Source: Cryobacterium shii (GTDB taxonomy: Bacteria > Actinomycetota > Actinomycetes > Actinomycetales > Microbacteriaceae). From it: 40,481 bases of DNA. This document shows positions 40,206-40,481 of this stretch, piece after piece. Location of the stretch: contig NZ_SOFY01000018.1 of NCBI RefSeq assembly GCF_004402595.1, forward strand, positions 1 to 40,481, read 5' to 3'. Within the stretch, counting starts at the first letter, position 1; the number at the start of each line of letters is the position of its first letter. The notes beneath the pieces are model-generated. The model searched no databases. It was given only the letters and a program-made list of their open reading frames with translations, and had not been told where the DNA came from. The position numbers and the translations under genes were made by a program.

Positions 40206-40481
40206 CTAACTCATCGCGGTGACGCCCTTCCCGGCGAGGGCCTGGGTGAGGCGGATCGAGTCGCCCGAGGTCTGGCAAACGTGCGCGTGGTGCAGTAGCC
40301 GGTCGACGGTCGCGGTCGCGAGGGTCTTGGGCATGAGGGCGTCGAAGCCGGCCGGGTGCAGGTTCGAGGAGACCGCGATGGAGCGTTTCTCGTAGGCGGC
40401 ATCGACGAGCCGGTAAAGTCCTTCGGCCGCGTCGGCTCCGACTTCGAGCAGCCCGATATCGTCGACCACGATCAAATCGGC
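40206..40481 (-). CDS. istB: IstB-like helper ATPase of an IS21 element (cut by window edge)
   Basis: The last 91 residues of an IS21-type AAA+ helper are present and open to the right edge. Walker B LIVVDDIGLL is near the start. SIAVSSNLHPAGFDALMP (sensor 1 region) and ATVDRLLHHAHVCQTSGDSIRL follow, and the protein ends at TAMS with TAG. IstB loads the IstA transposase onto target DNA. The Walker A part and istA lie outside the window. The gene looks intact as far as visible. Confidence 0.92.
   Translation of the reverse strand, partial: ADLIVVDDIGLLEVGADAAEGLYRLVDAAYEKRSIAVSSNLHPAGFDALMPKTLATATVDRLLHHAHVCQTSGDSIRLTQALAGKGVTAMS

Noticed and set aside
39631..40278. Long minus-strand frame across the gene-free region before the IS21 end
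   Set aside because: It runs through the 7-bp tandem, family A copy 3 and the IS terminal repeats, and its peptide is just the translation of those repeats.

Overview
The window looks like chromosomal DNA of a high-GC actinobacterium, most likely of the family Microbacteriaceae. This rests on strong G/C bias at third codon positions, frequent GTG starts and apparently leaderless genes with a TAGGCT-type -10 box directly before the start codon. A coenzyme-F420-type oxidoreductase and a HspR-type HAIR operator in front of clpB point the same way. The assignment is an inference from style; no rRNA or other phylogenetic marker is present. Both edges are cut insertion sequences: the last codons of an IS982-like transposase at the left, and the C-terminal third of an IS21-type IstB with its repeat-rich terminus at the right.

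Left part (about 0.2-11.4 kb, mostly minus strand): a 38-residue peptide, a small multi-pass membrane protein, a shortened pyridoxamine-phosphate-oxidase-like flavoprotein and a complete ribose operon in the order rbsR-A-C-B-K-D. The operon is headed by a TTGACA/TAGTAT promoter overlapped by two adjoining LacI-type operators. After it come a membrane-anchored diguanylate cyclase with an intact I-site, a short-chain dehydrogenase and a plus-strand Gly/Asp/Ser-rich membrane protein.

Middle part (11.6-24.9 kb): a GpmA-like phosphoglycerate mutase convergent with a glycerate kinase (their stop codons share one CTAG), an LLM-type oxidoreductase, a methyltransferase with an NPPW motif and a DUF1622 membrane protein. 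These are followed by a DUF6421 protein overlapping a short-chain dehydrogenase, an ATPase/permease export pair, a threonine aldolase overlapping an acyl-CoA ligase, and a nitroreductase.

Right part (24.9-40.5 kb): a zinc alcohol dehydrogenase and a ClpB lacking its N domain (both minus). A plus-strand amine-degradation cassette follows: aminoaldehyde dehydrogenase, copper amine oxidase, double universal-stress protein and APC permease, with a 21-bp dyad in its promoter region. Then come a SWIM/SNF2 ATPase, a short GlpX-like phosphatase that seems to start at ATT, and a histidine phosphatase. The amine cassette reads as a pathway: import, oxidative deamination to an aminoaldehyde and hydrogen peroxide, then oxidation to the amino acid.

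The most unusual layer lies between the genes. At least seven long inverted repeats (families here called A, B, C, D and E) sit in intergenic DNA, most of them within about 50 bases after a stop codon. Family A occurs three times and family B twice. Three short tandem repeats (4 x 9 bp, 8 x 7 bp and an AAC-rich coding tract) add to this. No CRISPR array, tRNA, rRNA, prophage or recognisable defence system was seen.
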